Of a stretch of DNA of 32,462 nucleotides, positions 1 to 8,741 are shown piece after piece; position 1 is the first letter of the stretch, and each line of letters opens with the position of its first letter. The DNA comes from a virus. The stretch covers positions 1-32,462 of IMG/VR virus record IMGVR_UViG_3300020183_000286; one strand, given 5' to 3'. A model generated the notes under the pieces. The model saw only the letters and a program-made list of their open reading frames with translations, searched no databases and had not been told where the DNA came from. A program made the position numbers and the translations under genes.

Positions 1-135
1 TCCGTTGATGATCTTGAGCCTCGATGGCGCGTCGGGAGCGGGGACAGGCGAGGGAGTAGGGCATCCGCCGAGCCCCAGGACGAGCGTCACAGCGGACAGG
101 ATAATTAGGATGCTGCGGCTTATTTTCGACTTCAT
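1..135 (-). CDS. Small lipoprotein, 3' end outside window (possible outer-membrane spanin)
   Basis: Reading leftward from an ATG at 135, the frame stays open to base 1, giving 45 residues. The N-terminus is a textbook lipoprotein signal: positive residues (MKSK), a hydrophobic core (ILIILSAVTLVLGL) and a lipobox L22-G23-G24-C25. The sequence after the cysteine is rich in proline (PTPSPVPAP). Small proline-rich lipoproteins beside the lysis genes are typical of Rz1-type outer-membrane spanins, but no inner-membrane spanin partner is recognised, so that role is inference. If the window ends are joined, the frame continues from 32462 to a stop at 32358-32360, giving 79 residues and overlapping the endolysin gene in another frame. 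It follows the 169-447 gene in the leftward late operon. Confidence 0.6.
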   Translation of the reverse strand, partial: MKSKISRSILIILSAVTLVLGLGGCPTPSPVPAPDAPSRLKIING

Positions 136-168
136 ACGCCGGATTCCCCATCGACTCGGTGAGCTGCG

Positions 169-447
169 TCAAGTAATTTGACCGGGCCCAAGGCGCAGCG
201 CAAGCAGCCTATACGCCGCGTTTTTGACCGCGTCGTACGTTGACCCGCTAGGGTCGACGCTTTGGTATTCTTCTTTTGAAAACGCGTGCGTCCCTGCGCG
301 CGCTGGCTCAATCGAACCATCAGCGGCCTCTGGTCCCTCGACATAGTTGCATGACACGACCAAGTCGCCATCGAGACGAATCATAATGGACTGGACTTTT
401 GCGGCCTGGATAGCGACGGTTTGCGGATCATTGAAAACTAATGGCAT
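169..447 (-). CDS. Hypothetical protein, 92 aa
   Basis: I do not recognise the family. I chose the ATG at 447 because a GAGGAG ribosome-binding site lies just upstream, and a longer frame from 504 would overlap the preceding gene. The protein starts MPLVFNDPQ and ends RLGPGQIT. It has an acidic, polar middle and no membrane segment or signal peptide. It is the last gene before the lipoprotein and follows small tail-type genes in the leftward late operon, so a virion or lysis-adjacent role is possible but unproven. Confidence 0.6.
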   Translation of the reverse strand: MPLVFNDPQTVAIQAAKVQSIMIRLDGDLVVSCNYVEGPEAADGSIEPARAGTHAFSKEEYQSVDPSGSTYDAVKNAAYRLLALRLGPGQIT

Positions 448-458
448 CGTCGTACTCC

Positions 459-1175
459 TCAAGTGCTGCCTGACACGCTCTGGTAACGGACCTCGACGGC
501 CCAATTAATAGTCGTAGCAGCGGCGCCCTGGCAAATAACACGGAAAGTGTTGCCGGTGACATCAATCGTTGCCTGGGTCAGTGCAACGCCTGCGCCCCAA
601 GTAGCCGGCATGTTCGTATATGTGGCCTCAACAGCGCCGACGAGCGCCGCAGAACCACCAGCTTGGCGCGTGACAAGCGCGCGACGTACAGCCATGCCTC
701 TGTTAGTGCTGCCAGTTTCACGACCGACAACGCGGACCTCAATTGACGTGCCGCTGTTATCCAGCAGCGCGGCGCTCGTAAACACCGCAGCTGAGGTCGC
801 GCTAGTCGTCTGAACGGCGCCATGTGTGACGTTTGCGCCTGAGCCGGCAAATCCAGTTCCCGCGTGATGATACACGCGGTTGATTCCAAGCATGCGAAAC
901 CGGACGGCTTCAGATGCGATATCTAAGCTGTTTCCAGAATAGGCGTTGATGCCAACTCCGATTGCCATGGTGGCAAAAGAAATGACTGTGTTGACGCTGC
1001 CATTTGGATCTACAAACGCCTGATTCGCGCTTGCAAGGCGTATATTAAGACCGTTATACGGAGCGTTTGCGTCTTGAATTGTGAGTCCAGCGCCCACAAA
1101 GCCGCCGGATGTGCCGCCGTATGCAAATTGGCGGATGACGCTTTGCCGCGCTGCCTTAGTATCAGGGCTGCTCAT
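459..1175 (-). CDS. Putative tail/fibre-associated virion protein, 238 aa
   Basis: The protein is rich in Gly, Ala, Ser, Thr and Asn, with short hydrophobic stretches alternating with turns (for example AIGVGINAYSGNS and TNMPATWGAGVAL). This composition is typical of beta-structured phage tail, fibre or head-decoration proteins, but there is no recognisable family motif. There is no signal peptide or membrane helix. It starts with MSSPDTKAARQ at 1175, 7 bases after the stop of the 1183-1575 gene, and lies in the chain of small genes at the end of the structural operon. The structural assignment rests on composition and position only. Confidence 0.6.
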   Translation of the reverse strand: MSSPDTKAARQSVIRQFAYGGTSGGFVGAGLTIQDANAPYNGLNIRLASANQAFVDPNGSVNTVISFATMAIGVGINAYSGNSLDIASEAVRFRMLGINRVYHHAGTGFAGSGANVTHGAVQTTSATSAAVFTSAALLDNSGTSIEVRVVGRETGSTNRGMAVRRALVTRQAGGSAALVGAVEATYTNMPATWGAGVALTQATIDVTGNTFRVICQGAAATTINWAVEVRYQSVSGST

Positions 1176-1182
1176 GATTGCC

Positions 1183-1575
1183 TCATGGAAGATCGAGGGT
1201 GAACAGGTAGATATCTACGCTGCCATTTGTGGCGGTGTTTAAGTTACCCCCAACGGTAAGTGCTCGGGCGTACACAGGATAGGGATTAACAAAATCCCCA
1301 AGGTACATAATTCCAAACGACTCCTGACCGGTGCTGCTAAGTACGCCCTGCCCACACTCAAACGGAGACGCTAGAACCTGCCCAGCGTTGCTGCCCGTGC
1401 CAATTCCGACGCTAATTCGGTAGGACGTAATTGATCCGCCAGAAAAATTGGTAGTGGGCCGAATAATGACGCCACACACTGCTTGCTTTTCCGTTAGAGT
1501 CGCCAGCACAATATCTCGTGACAATGCGGCGTTTGAAAAGTCAGTGAACGTGCGCGTGTACTTGGTGACGGCCAT
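1183..1575 (-). CDS. Putative small virion protein, 130 aa
   Basis: I chose the ATG at 1575 (MAVTKYTRTF) because a GGAGGAG site precedes it by eight bases. The frame opens further upstream to 1641, but that would overlap the preceding gene without a ribosome-binding site. The sequence alternates polar and hydrophobic residues and is rich in Gly, Ser and Thr (GIGTGSNAGQ, TVGGNLNTATNGS), consistent with a beta-rich tail or fibre component. No family is recognised. It lies in a run of three similar small genes after the large ejection-type proteins. Confidence 0.6.
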   Translation of the reverse strand: MAVTKYTRTFTDFSNAALSRDIVLATLTEKQAVCGVIIRPTTNFSGGSITSYRISVGIGTGSNAGQVLASPFECGQGVLSSTGQESFGIMYLGDFVNPYPVYARALTVGGNLNTATNGSVDIYLFTLDLP

Positions 1576-1653
1576 TTCCTGTGCTCCTCCAACGGATGAA
1601 TACTTGTGCGGCGTTACGAGGTCGATGCTGATCCCGATCATGCCGCCCTCCGG

Positions 1654-1938
1654 TCACCAGTAGATGCCGACGTTGGTCGCAGTCGTACCAGCCGCGACGA
1701 TAGCCTTAGCCTGGATTTCGAGCGTCTGACCGCCAACAATCGTGAGCGTAACGTTGGTACCGTCGCCTCGAGTTACGACAAGGTTTGTCACAGCGCCAAT
1801 CGCAGGCCCGTTAACCGAGATGCGACGGCACATGCGGTTTTGCTTTTTAGGGTCAAGTGCCATGATGTCCACGTTTGTCGCGATAGCGGCCTGGTGGACA
1901 TAGTCTGGCGACGAGTATAGGTAGGAAGTGGCGCTCAT
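1654..1938 (-). CDS. Hypothetical protein, 94 aa
   Basis: It starts MSATSYLYSSPDYVHQ, and its start overlaps the stop of the 882-residue upstream gene by four bases (ATGA), so the two are probably translationally coupled. It has a Thr/Val/Gly-rich C-terminal half (VTLTIVGGQTLEIQAKAIVAAGTTATNVG) suggesting beta structure. There is no membrane segment and no recognised family. Its position suggests a small tail or head-decoration component; this is inference. Confidence 0.55.
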   Translation of the reverse strand: MSATSYLYSSPDYVHQAAIATNVDIMALDPKKQNRMCRRISVNGPAIGAVTNLVVTRGDGTNVTLTIVGGQTLEIQAKAIVAAGTTATNVGIYW

Positions 1939-4583
1939 GACGCTCCAGATGTTAGCTCAGTTTCGCCGCTACCACTACGGAATGCGGCTGCCATGTCTGG
2001 TGCCTTTGCTCCACGTTGCGGCGCCGCAGCACCAGGTGCACCCTCGCGTGTCTCGGGCGACTGCTGCGCATACTGCCCCTGAACCGCCTGCATGACCTCG
2101 GGAGTCATGGTCGGGTCAGTCGGCATGCCCAGTACGATGCCGAGCTGCACGCGGTCGGCATACTTTGGCCTACGGCCTGAAGCTTCGAGCCTCGTGAGTT
2201 GCTCGAGCACCTGCGCTTGAATGTCCGCAAACGTCTCGGGGTACACCGTTCGCACGGCATCGACGGCCTCAGGCGTCAGCTTTCCTTTGGCCAGGTCGTC
2301 GAGGATGCTCGTCGGTGATTCAATGGCCTTGAGGCGCGCGAGCCAGCCTTGCATCTCCTGACGCGATGGGGGCAATGCGGGCGCAAATGGCGTCGGCGAT
2401 GCCAGACCACGAGGCATGTTGGCGTTCAAATAATCGATGGTTCGCAGCGCCGTACTAATTGCGGCCTGTTGCGCAACCGGAGCCCGGTCGCTCATCCATG
2501 CCGTCTGCTTGGCCAGCTCGGCGCGCACGGCATCAGACTGCGCGGCCAGGTCGCGCACGCGCTTGCTTCGCTCCTGATAGCGCACGGCAGCCGCGCCAAC
2601 GACTGGAGCGCGCTCAGCTGCGGCCACTGATCCATCGCGCATCGCACGAGCCACGCGAGCCACGCCTCGACCAATGCGACCAGCCTGACCGTTCGCAATG
2701 AGCTCAACGACCTGTGCGCCACGCATGACGAGGCGCGGTTTCATCAGCGGCGCAAGCAGTGCGAGTGCTGGGTTCCCGCTGCCAATCGCAGCGCCAGCAA
2801 CCACGCCTGCGAGCGAATCGCTTGACCCACTAATCTGATCCAGAAATGCTTTGGCCGTTACCGCCTCGGTTGAACGGTCGAGGTGTTGCAGGATGCGAGC
2901 ATTGACAGCGGCCTGGTCTGCAAACGCCTGACGCAAGTCGCCGAGGTTTTCAAAGTTGCCCAGCTCCACTGCGGCGCGCTGCCATGCCTGCTCGCTTGAG
3001 ATTTGCTCGCGAATTGCACGGTCTGCAAAGTCAGTTCCTGGGCTTGCTGCGTTTAGTAGGTTGGATTTGAGTTTCTTTGCGCTGGCAACTCGGCCAGCCA
3101 CCCAGGGGTTTGTTGGATCTGCTCCGAACGCTTGCTTTTCAAACCATTCGCTCATCATTGCAGGGTTTGCCCGAATGGCTCGCGTCATTGGTGCATTCAT
3201 CTCGGCCTGCAACTCGGCAGCTCGCCCCCACAGTTGCGAACTTTCGAGGCCCTGCCGGATGCGCTCATACATCGGCTCAAGCACCTCCTGCATAACGCGA
3301 TTGTCGGCAGCCGATGGATTTTTTAGTCGCTCAAACCTAGCAGTTGCGCGACCAATGGCGCGCTTCATCTGCACATCAAGCGCACCGTACAGATTCTCTG
3401 CTCCTCGCGTTCCGCCCTCTGCAATAGCCTCATCAGCCAGCGTCATTGCGCGCTGTAGCTCGGTCTCAAGTGCGTCCAGTCCAGTCTGACCAAACTGCAA
3501 TGGTCCAGCTCGTCGTGCTGCCTGTACGTCTTCCAGTGCCTGCACGATTTGCGTCGTCGCAAAGTCTCGCTGTGCAACAATTCGCTCGGCATCGTCGGCC
3601 ACGTTTCCGCGCACAAGCTCCAACTTCAAGTGACCGTCGCGAATTGCCTGAGACGTGACCTGTTGGCCAGCAAATTTGCGATCTAGGTCGTCTTGAAGCG
3701 ACCCAACTTGCGCGACGCGCCGACCAATTGGGCTTGCCTGTGCGCCTTGGATGACGTCGTCGACAATGCTGTCGGCCTCCAAAGCAATATTGCGCAACCT
3801 GGGCTCAGCCAACAGGTCAGCATATTGAGCGTCAGCCTCGGTGAGGCCCGCAACGCGAGCGCGGCCACGCAGCAGCGCCGACTCAATGCGCCGACCAAGG
3901 TTAGTCCCTTGAAGCGCAGGAGGAATGGCCTGTGCCGCACGATTGACAGCGCCGCCAAGCGCGCCAAGTCCAGCGCCGATGCCGGCGCCAACGCCAGCTG
4001 ACGTGAGGCCCGCAAGCGCAATTTGACCGATGCGCTCGCCCGATAGCTCATTGTCGATGGCGAGGCGCGTCGTTTCTTGTCCAATTCCCTGTAGCGCCGC
4101 CTCGGTAGCACCCTGCGCCGCGAATCGCGCCGCCGTCCCAACGATGCCAGTACCTACACGAGCGCCGACACTAGCCGCCGCAGCCTGACCAGCACGAGCC
4201 GCGAGACCAGCTGGCGTGGCCGCCGCAACCCGTGCAGCGACGCCAGTGCCACCAGTCAGCAAGGCCGGAGCAATCATGCCGCCGACCTCGCCAACCGTAC
4301 GAGCCGTCTGAAGTTCCGGCAGCGTACGGTACGCCTTGATCGCCTCCTCTGCCCCAAGCTCCTGTAGCGCGAGGTCGCTCAAGCCAAACGTCGCGCCAGA
4401 CAGCACGCCGGTCGTAGCTGCGCCGAGCTGGCCAGACAAGCCGCCGTACTCTTCGCGCGTCTTCTCGAGCGCGAGGTCTTCTGGTGTTGCTGCCCGGTAG
4501 CCGAGCCTGAGCGCCGATGACAGCTGCCCTTCGGGTACGGTCCCTAGCTCGCCCTGCGGATTGTAGACCTTGACGTCTGCCAT
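1935..4583 (-). CDS. Putative internal virion / DNA-ejection protein, 882 aa
   Basis: This is a very large Ala-, Gly- and Gln-rich protein. Residues about 50-220 are a long run of small hydrophobic residues with glycines (such as AGVGAGIGAGLGALGGAV), flanked by long predicted helices rich in Ala, Arg, Glu and Gln. Large helical proteins with amphipathic Ala/Gly tracts, encoded after the tail hub in podoviruses, are usually internal proteins ejected into the host envelope with the DNA. No lytic-transglycosylase motif is visible. The ATG sits in TAATG, overlapping the TAA of the preceding gene, which implies translational reinitiation. The function is inferred from composition, size and place. 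Confidence 0.7.
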   Translation of the reverse strand: MADVKVYNPQGELGTVPEGQLSSALRLGYRAATPEDLALEKTREEYGGLSGQLGAATTGVLSGATFGLSDLALQELGAEEAIKAYRTLPELQTARTVGEVGGMIAPALLTGGTGVAARVAAATPAGLAARAGQAAAASVGARVGTGIVGTAARFAAQGATEAALQGIGQETTRLAIDNELSGERIGQIALAGLTSAGVGAGIGAGLGALGGAVNRAAQAIPPALQGTNLGRRIESALLRGRARVAGLTEADAQYADLLAEPRLRNIALEADSIVDDVIQGAQASPIGRRVAQVGSLQDDLDRKFAGQQVTSQAIRDGHLKLELVRGNVADDAERIVAQRDFATTQIVQALEDVQAARRAGPLQFGQTGLDALETELQRAMTLADEAIAEGGTRGAENLYGALDVQMKRAIGRATARFERLKNPSAADNRVMQEVLEPMYERIRQGLESSQLWGRAAELQAEMNAPMTRAIRANPAMMSEWFEKQAFGADPTNPWVAGRVASAKKLKSNLLNAASPGTDFADRAIREQISSEQAWQRAAVELGNFENLGDLRQAFADQAAVNARILQHLDRSTEAVTAKAFLDQISGSSDSLAGVVAGAAIGSGNPALALLAPLMKPRLVMRGAQVVELIANGQAGRIGRGVARVARAMRDGSVAAAERAPVVGAAAVRYQERSKRVRDLAAQSDAVRAELAKQTAWMSDRAPVAQQAAISTALRTIDYLNANMPRGLASPTPFAPALPPSRQEMQGWLARLKAIESPTSILDDLAKGKLTPEAVDAVRTVYPETFADIQAQVLEQLTRLEASGRRPKYADRVQLGIVLGMPTDPTMTPEVMQAVQGQYAQQSPETREGAPGAAAPQRGAKAPDMAAAFRSGSGETELTSGAS

Positions 4584-6391
4584 TATCTCGCCGGAGTGAA
4601 TGTAACTGGCACGGGTTGGTCGATTGAGCGCGTGACAAATTGCGTCAGGTTGGTTGGCGACACCGGAGCGCGAGTCTCGACGCGCTGTGCTCCGCTTGCT
4701 TGACGGAACGCCTCGACGTTGCCTTGTGCCTGGCGCGCGAGAGCGCGATACGTTTGCATCTCGCCCGTGTCCATAACCGCAGCCGGTTTCGGCAAGATCG
4801 ACGCTGCGCGCTGCTCGTCTTGCTCGGTCGTCCTGCCACCAGCCTGAGCGCGTGCAAGCTGCGATGCCGCAGTTGCATGCAGAGCGTTGATTTCCTTACT
4901 TGTGGCTGTAAGTCCACCGGGCAAGTAGCCGGTTTTGGACGCTGCAATCAGAGAATCGACCGTGCGCGAGAAGTCGGTCGCAGCAGCTTGGCGCGTGACA
5001 AGCTCTTCGGCGATCTTAGCTGTCGGAGCCAAAAATTGCTCCTGGCCTTGCGCTCCAAGTGTGACCACTCGCGATGCAACATCAGCAGCCGTTTTTGCAT
5101 CAGGCTCGCCACTAATCTCGCGGCCAGACTTGACGATTTCTGCTTCCAACTTCCGCTCCTCGGCGATGCCGCGGAGTTCTTTCATCCGCTCCTTGCGAGC
5201 GCGCTCCTCAACTGATGCCGCGGCCATAGCACGACCAGCTGGCGATGAGGCAAACGCTTGCGCCGCAGCACGTTGGCGTTCAATTTCCTGGCGCTTGGCG
5301 TAGTCGTTGAAGTGCATGCCGAGAATCTGATTTTCGGTTGCATCGCTCATGGCCTTCAGCTTCGTTGACATTTCTCGAGCTTGGAGGCGGATGTTTTCCG
5401 TGCGACCTTCAGCTGCGAGTCGTGCAGCCGCATCGCTCGCCTTCTCGAGCTGTCGCGACTTGGCAAACAGAAACGCTTGCTGGTCGTCGCCTAGCTTTTG
5501 CCTAGCCATGCCGTATAGAGATTGCGACTCAGCTAGCGCGCTTTTCTTCGTCGCGAGGTTTGCGCGCTGCGCGTCAATGTCCCTATCGATGGCCGCATTG
5601 AGCTGTTGGAGTGCCGTGTTTTGGATGCGGCCTCCACTGTAGCCGCTTGCAAACCCGCCGATGCCAACGCTAATGAGCGATAGTACTTTCGACCACGTCG
5701 GCTGGTTTGAAAAGTAGTTTTGCGGGTCAATTTTGGTGGCCGCAATTTCGGTGCGGAGGCCATCCATCTCCTGACGACGGCCAACCAGCTCGGCTTCCAT
5801 CTCGCGCTTCTGCTGGCGAAATGTGGCCTCGTCTTGCTCGATGCGAGAAACGGCCTCCTCCTGCGCTCGCATCGCGCGCTCGGATAGTTCAGCCTCCATC
5901 GCAGACCGCTCCTGACCGATCGCGCCCAACGCCTGCTCGGCGCGGTGAGGGATGCGCATGCCCTCCTCAGTGATGCCCATGCCGGTCGAGGTCTTGGCCT
6001 GCCGATACATGTCGAGCGCCTTTTGCTTTTGCTCCGGGCTCATGGCGCTCGCGTTAACGCGAGCCTCGTAGTCGTCGCCGTATAGGGTGCCGAAACGCGG
6101 CTGAAACTCCGTGGGGATGCCAGCTTCACGAGCTTTTGCCACGGCCAGCGCCGCCGCCGGGCGCATCGATGGAGCTGGCCCAACTGGTCTGACTGATGGC
6201 GCAGGTCCTTGCGCGATGGCGCTGTCGCGAGGCGCAAAAAGTGCAACGTTTCCGGTTTTGGCTTGCAATGCACCGATTGCCGCAGCACCTGGATCGCTGG
6301 GCAATTCCTCGCGCAAACCACCAAGGGATTGGATTTCGGATGTGAGTAGGCCGACGCCTTGGCGGATGTCTCCAAAAATATCCTGCGGCAT
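4583..6391 (-). CDS. Putative internal virion protein with long coiled coils, 602 aa
   Basis: After a Pro/Ala-rich N-terminal third, residues about 150-230 form a charged heptad-like helix (EAELSERAMRAQEEAVSRIE). A short hydrophobic Gly-rich patch follows (VLSLISVGIGGFASGYSGG, about 240), then another long charged helix (about 260-420). This coiled coil, hydrophobic patch, coiled coil layout is common in phage proteins encoded between the tail hub and the large ejection protein. It starts three bases after the TGA of the preceding gene and ends in a TAATG overlap with the next, so the three genes are one translational block. It could alternatively be a tail-needle or chaperone-like protein. 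Confidence 0.65.
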   Translation of the reverse strand: MPQDIFGDIRQGVGLLTSEIQSLGGLREELPSDPGAAAIGALQAKTGNVALFAPRDSAIAQGPAPSVRPVGPAPSMRPAAALAVAKAREAGIPTEFQPRFGTLYGDDYEARVNASAMSPEQKQKALDMYRQAKTSTGMGITEEGMRIPHRAEQALGAIGQERSAMEAELSERAMRAQEEAVSRIEQDEATFRQQKREMEAELVGRRQEMDGLRTEIAATKIDPQNYFSNQPTWSKVLSLISVGIGGFASGYSGGRIQNTALQQLNAAIDRDIDAQRANLATKKSALAESQSLYGMARQKLGDDQQAFLFAKSRQLEKASDAAARLAAEGRTENIRLQAREMSTKLKAMSDATENQILGMHFNDYAKRQEIERQRAAAQAFASSPAGRAMAAASVEERARKERMKELRGIAEERKLEAEIVKSGREISGEPDAKTAADVASRVVTLGAQGQEQFLAPTAKIAEELVTRQAAATDFSRTVDSLIAASKTGYLPGGLTATSKEINALHATAASQLARAQAGGRTTEQDEQRAASILPKPAAVMDTGEMQTYRALARQAQGNVEAFRQASGAQRVETRAPVSPTNLTQFVTRSIDQPVPVTFTPAR

Positions 6392-6394
6392 CGG

Positions 6395-7516
6395 TCACTT
6401 CCTTTCGAGCTTTTCGACGCGCTTGTTCAAGCGGCCAATCTGCGCGGCGTTCAGCCCGCCAAGCTGACCTACGTCGACCACCTTTCCTTGCGGCGTCTCG
6501 CGCACAGTCGCGGCTCCGAGCGGACCAGACCTCTCCAGGTCCTGCGCCATCACGCCGGCTCGACGGCCAGCCGGGCCAGCGCCTGCGTCGTACTCGAACG
6601 TGTACGGCTGCACCATCGACGAGTCGAGCTGACGGTTCATCTGCGCATCCGCAGCCTGACGCGCGTCGAATGCCACAGGCTTTGCTCGCCGGTCAGCTGG
6701 CGTATACTGCGACGCGTCGACCTGGCCGCGGCTGAGCCGCCCGAGAAAGTCCCGACCGGCAGCATTGAGCGCGGCGCCAAGCTCCTGCGCTCGCATATCA
6801 GCCGTCTGGCGAGCGTTGGCCGCTTCGGCGCCCTCGACCACCCGCTCGTACTCGGCGTCGCGCCTGCGGCGCATCATGGCCTCCCACGGCGACACCTCGC
6901 CAGGCTGAAGCACAGCCACACGGCCAGCTGACACCCGCGGCTCACCTCGCATCGCGACCGCACCATCGGGCGCAGACATGAGGACTTGACGAGCTCGAGC
7001 AAGGCCGGCTTCGACCTCGGGGTTTGCCGGCAGCTCTGGCGCAGCCGCACGAGCTGCGCGCTGCCGAGCCGCGAGAGTGACCGGGCCAACGACACCATCA
7101 GCCGGGACACCGAGTCGGCGCTGCTCAGCTTTGATTTCTGCCACGGTCTGCGGTCGCGACAAGGCCACGATGCCAGCCGGCGCCGCAGCTGGCTGCGCCT
7201 GGCGAGCGGCCAGCATCGCAAGCTCGGGTCGCGCCGATGGGCCACGAGGCGTGAGCGCATCTTCGGCCTCCTGAAATTCGAGGTCTGGCAAGCCAGCCAG
7301 CAATTCATCCTCGAACGCCTGCGCCTCACGCTCCTGCGCTGCCTCTTCGGCTTGCGATTCGGCGATTAAGCGTGCCTCGATTTCGTCAGGAGTCTCGGCC
7401 AGTCGTCGGCGACCGGTGTAGACATTCATCGAGCGCGGCGCATACGGCAATCCGTACTCACCAGACTGCTCGCCATAGCCACCGAGGTTTCCGTTGATGA
7501 GGTCTTCGCGTGCCAT
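6395..7516 (-). CDS. Virion protein with PG-binding-like motif and C-terminal S74-like chaperone segment, 373 aa
   Basis: Three parts are visible. Residues about 40-90 are strongly acidic and helical. Residues 121-151 resemble a peptidoglycan-binding_1 repeat (QRRLGVPADGVVGPVT). Residues about 273-372 resemble the C-terminal part of the intramolecular chaperone/peptidase S74 domain of phage fibres: ADRRAK, then PYTFEYDAG, GVMAQDLER, ETPQGKVVDVG and a terminal coiled coil NKRVEKLERK. S74 domains normally trimerise fibres and cut themselves off; I cannot confirm a catalytic serine here. The upstream neighbour ends with the motif that normally opens S74 domains. Start ATG at 7516 lies one base after the previous TGA. 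Confidence 0.65.
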   Translation of the reverse strand: MAREDLINGNLGGYGEQSGEYGLPYAPRSMNVYTGRRRLAETPDEIEARLIAESQAEEAAQEREAQAFEDELLAGLPDLEFQEAEDALTPRGPSARPELAMLAARQAQPAAAPAGIVALSRPQTVAEIKAEQRRLGVPADGVVGPVTLAARQRAARAAAPELPANPEVEAGLARARQVLMSAPDGAVAMRGEPRVSAGRVAVLQPGEVSPWEAMMRRRRDAEYERVVEGAEAANARQTADMRAQELGAALNAAGRDFLGRLSRGQVDASQYTPADRRAKPVAFDARQAADAQMNRQLDSSMVQPYTFEYDAGAGPAGRRAGVMAQDLERSGPLGAATVRETPQGKVVDVGQLGGLNAAQIGRLNKRVEKLERK

Positions 7517-7517
7517 G

Positions 7518-8156
7518 TCATTTGTTTCCGTAGCTGCCTAGAGTGCCCATCATCGCATCAAGACTGCGCCCAACGGGACGGATACCACGCTTCACGCGCT
7601 CATCAGACAGGAGCGACAATGCGCCAGTACCAGCGCCTAGGATGCCTTGGAAGATGCTTTCTTGGTTTTGCCGCTCAATATCGTTGAGCTGCTGTTGAGT
7701 TTGGCGCTGCCAGTCTTGCTGGGCCAACTCCTGACCCATTCGTTGCGTCGCCATCTGCTGGCCCTGCACATCAAATTGCGAACGCTGGCGATACAGGTCG
7801 AGCATCTGCTGACGTCGCGCGGCCTCTTCCTGGGCCCGCAGCTGTTGGGCCATCCCGTATCCCTGCGACATCATCTCGCCGCTAGCTTGGCTCGCGGCTC
7901 GAGCTGCTGACGGGTCAAAGCCTCGCCGCTGCGCCTGCGCCTGTGCAAGCTGTTGTTGTTGGCCGAGGGCTTGCCACATCTGGCCCTCCGCACCTTCCGT
8001 GGCGCGCTGGCCAGCCTCGAGGCTTGGCCGCCGCAGCATGCCAAGCGCCGCCTGGAATGACTTGCCGTACGCTTCTTCATAGGGAGAGTCATAGCGACCA
8101 GCCACGTTTACCGGCAGCCCGGTTGCTGGATCTAAAATCTGCGACTTTGGCGGCAT
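7518..8156 (-). CDS. Gln/Ala-rich virion protein ending in an S74-like SDERVKR motif, 212 aa
   Basis: I chose the ATG at 8156 (MPPKSQILDP) because AGGGAGGGTGAG precedes it and the upstream stop is one base away (TGAGATG). Most of the protein is a long Gln/Ala/Arg helix (QQQQLAQAQAQRRG, RQQMLDLYRQRSQ), likely a coiled coil. It then has a Gly-rich turn (GILGAGTGALSLL) and ends with SDERVKRGIRPVGRSLDAMM plus about ten residues. SDER-K-IxPVG-xLD is the usual opening of S74-type intramolecular chaperone domains, here stopping where the rest of the domain would start. It is probably an internal or tail protein; the precise role is unknown. Confidence 0.6.
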   Translation of the reverse strand: MPPKSQILDPATGLPVNVAGRYDSPYEEAYGKSFQAALGMLRRPSLEAGQRATEGAEGQMWQALGQQQQLAQAQAQRRGFDPSAARAASQASGEMMSQGYGMAQQLRAQEEAARRQQMLDLYRQRSQFDVQGQQMATQRMGQELAQQDWQRQTQQQLNDIERQNQESIFQGILGAGTGALSLLSDERVKRGIRPVGRSLDAMMGTLGSYGNK

Positions 8157-8157
8157 C

Positions 8158-8739
8158 TCACCCTCCCTGACCAGGGCCACCGAATGCGGTAGCTGCACCC
8201 TGAGCGAACCCAGCAGCCGATGACAGCGTGCCGCCAATTAGTCGGCGCCGCTGCTCCTCGTCCGACACATCCTTTGCGATTTGCTGCGCGATGTATTGCT
8301 GCTGCGCTTGTTGGAGCAGCTGACGGCGCCGCATTTCTTCGTTTTCAAGGCCCTGCCCGTATCCGACCTGCCGCATCTGCGCTGCAAGCGCGGCCTCTCG
8401 GGCGCCCTGGATTTCTTGCGCTCGTCCAGCGGCAGCGCGCTGCGTCACGTTTGCTGCCTGCTGCCCACCGCCAAACATCGCCTGGCGCGCGGCCAAAGGA
8501 CCGCCGACAGCTGCGCCAGCCTGCTGAGCCGCTGCCTGGCCGAGCTCCAGACGCTGCGCTGCGAGCGCCTGCGACGTCTCACCAGTGCGCATGCCCTCCA
8601 TTATCGCCTGCGCCTGCGGCAGTTCCTCGGCATATCTGCTCATGGCGCGCTGACGATACTGTTCCTCGTATGCGCCGGGATAATACGCTCCCAACGCGCG
8701 CTGCGCCTGTGCCTGATACTCGGCCAATGTGTCTGGCAT
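8158..8739 (-). CDS. Gln/Ala-rich putative internal virion protein, 193 aa
   Basis: It starts MPDTLAEYQAQAQRAL two bases after the stop of the tail-hub gene. It is almost entirely predicted helix rich in Gln, Ala, Arg and Glu (LQQAQQQYIAQQIAKDVSDEEQRRR), ending in a Gly/Ala-rich hydrophobic tail (GGTLSSAAGFAQGAATAFGG). The helix plus glycine-rich tail pattern is shared with the next gene, so the two may be paralogues or partners. No family is firmly recognised. By position right after the hub gene it may be an ejection protein or an adaptor. Confidence 0.6.
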   Translation of the reverse strand: MPDTLAEYQAQAQRALGAYYPGAYEEQYRQRAMSRYAEELPQAQAIMEGMRTGETSQALAAQRLELGQAAAQQAGAAVGGPLAARQAMFGGGQQAANVTQRAAAGRAQEIQGAREAALAAQMRQVGYGQGLENEEMRRRQLLQQAQQQYIAQQIAKDVSDEEQRRRLIGGTLSSAAGFAQGAATAFGGPGQGG

Positions 8740-8741
8740 GG

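Noticed and set aside
7510-7525. Programmed frameshift joining the two S74-bearing genes
   Set aside because: The junction TGACATG has no slippery heptamer, and a fusion would still leave about 270 residues between the two S74 pieces.
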